In this document: in pieces, positions 63,835 through 64,000 of the stretch | Position numbering within the stretch: the stretch's first letter is position 1 | Layout: each line of letters opens with the position of its first letter | Assembly: GCF_002013895.1 (NCBI RefSeq) | Contig: NZ_MAFQ01000005.1 | Location: forward strand, 248,001 to 312,000 | Source of the DNA: Mycobacteroides franklinii | GTDB lineage: Bacteria; Actinomycetota; Actinomycetes; Mycobacteriales; Mycobacteriaceae | DNA: 64,000 nt | Reading direction: 5' to 3' | Notes under the pieces: model-generated | What the model was told of the DNA's origin: nothing | The model's database searches: none | What the model saw: the letters and a program-made list of their open reading frames with translations, nothing else | Program-made: the position numbers and the translations under genes

Positions 63835-64000
63835 CGCACGACGGCGATCGCCAGCCCGTCCCAGCCCTTGACGCCCACGGTCTGCAGCGCGGTGGCATCC
63901 AGACGTGGATCGGAGCCCAGCCGTTCCAGCGCCTGGCGGGTTCCTTCGGCATTCGGGCCCTCCTCGGAGATCCAGCGAATGACGTTGTCCACGACGATGA
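63831..64000 (-). CDS. O-methyltransferase (family 3), C-terminal fragment
   Basis: The last 55 residues of a protein that starts beyond the right edge: IVVDNVIRW, then a helix with TRQALERLG, then LQTVGVKGWDGLAIAVV. IVVDNV with a following tryptophan and an ending strand G.KGWDGLAIAVV is the tail of catechol-O-methyltransferase-like (methyltransf_3) enzymes, and Rv0187 lies at this place in M. tuberculosis. The SAM-binding motif is outside the window. Confidence 0.6.
   Translation of the reverse strand, partial: IVVDNVIRWISEEGPNAEGTRQALERLGSDPRLDATALQTVGVKGWDGLAIAVVR

Overview
The window looks like chromosome of a rapidly growing mycobacterium, most likely Mycobacteroides (abscessus/chelonae group) or a close relative. 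GC is high, GTG/TTG starts are common, and neighbouring genes often overlap by ATGA or GTGA. The content is mycobacterial: Mce/YrbE operons, TIGR00027 methyltransferases, KasA/KasB-type synthase, PtpB, SigG and DUF3556. From memory, the conserved genes follow the order of M. tuberculosis Rv0145 to about Rv0187 (paired methyltransferases, aldehyde dehydrogenase, SDR, MDR, ptpB, pntAA/AB/B, TetR, TB18.5-like protein, Mce1R-type GntR, fadD5, mce, pirin, sigG, monoglyceride lipase, DUF2786, metallohydrolase, O-methyltransferase). No PE/PPE genes, tRNA, rRNA, IS elements or CRISPR arrays were seen.

Layout. 0-4 kb: hydrolase fragment, methyltransferase, DUF427, acyl-CoA dehydrogenase and a lone ketoacyl-ACP synthase. 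4.3-9.9 kb: two TIGR00027 methyltransferases, the first C-terminally short, then an ALDH/SDR/MDR/MaoC lipid or aldehyde cassette. 10.3-20.6 kb: a complete mce operon (yrbE A and B, mceA-F, a Mce-associated protein with an SKD repeat, DUF456). 20.7-24.7 kb: ptpB coupled to an MFS nucleoside-type transporter, an APH-fold kinase and a crotonase. 24.9-28.6 kb: four tandem TIGR00027 methyltransferases. 28.7-31.3 kb: a compact cassette of a small helical protein, a papain/C39-like cysteine-peptidase protein and a lipoprotein. 31.3-35.4 kb: glutathionyl-hydroquinone-reductase-like protein and the proton-translocating transhydrogenase operon. 35.5-42.5 kb: secreted protein, LtrA, TetR, hydrolase, SRPBCC, GntR regulator divergent from crotonase and fadD5. 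42.8-50 kb: a second mceA-F set with no yrbE genes. 50-64 kb: pirin, NDMA-type alcohol dehydrogenase, acyl-CoA ligase, LemA pair, VOC protein, secreted M1 peptidase, sigG, DUF3556, monoglyceride lipase, DUF2236 oxygenase, DUF2786, metallohydrolase and an O-methyltransferase fragment.

How the genes fit together. Much of the window handles lipids: uptake (Mce), activation (FadD), oxidation (FadE, crotonases, SDR, MaoC), elongation (KAS) and hydrolysis (lipase). The second mce set lacks its own permease genes, so its substrate-binding proteins may use YrbE proteins encoded elsewhere, perhaps those about 31 kb upstream. The best candidate for an undescribed system is the 28.7-31.3 kb cassette, which reads like a type VII secretion substrate pair plus a possible lipoprotein partner. 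Several intergenic palindromes and hairpins look like operators or terminators, including a hairpin family between convergent genes at 2.6 and 61.1 kb and a KstR-like box at 60.2 kb.
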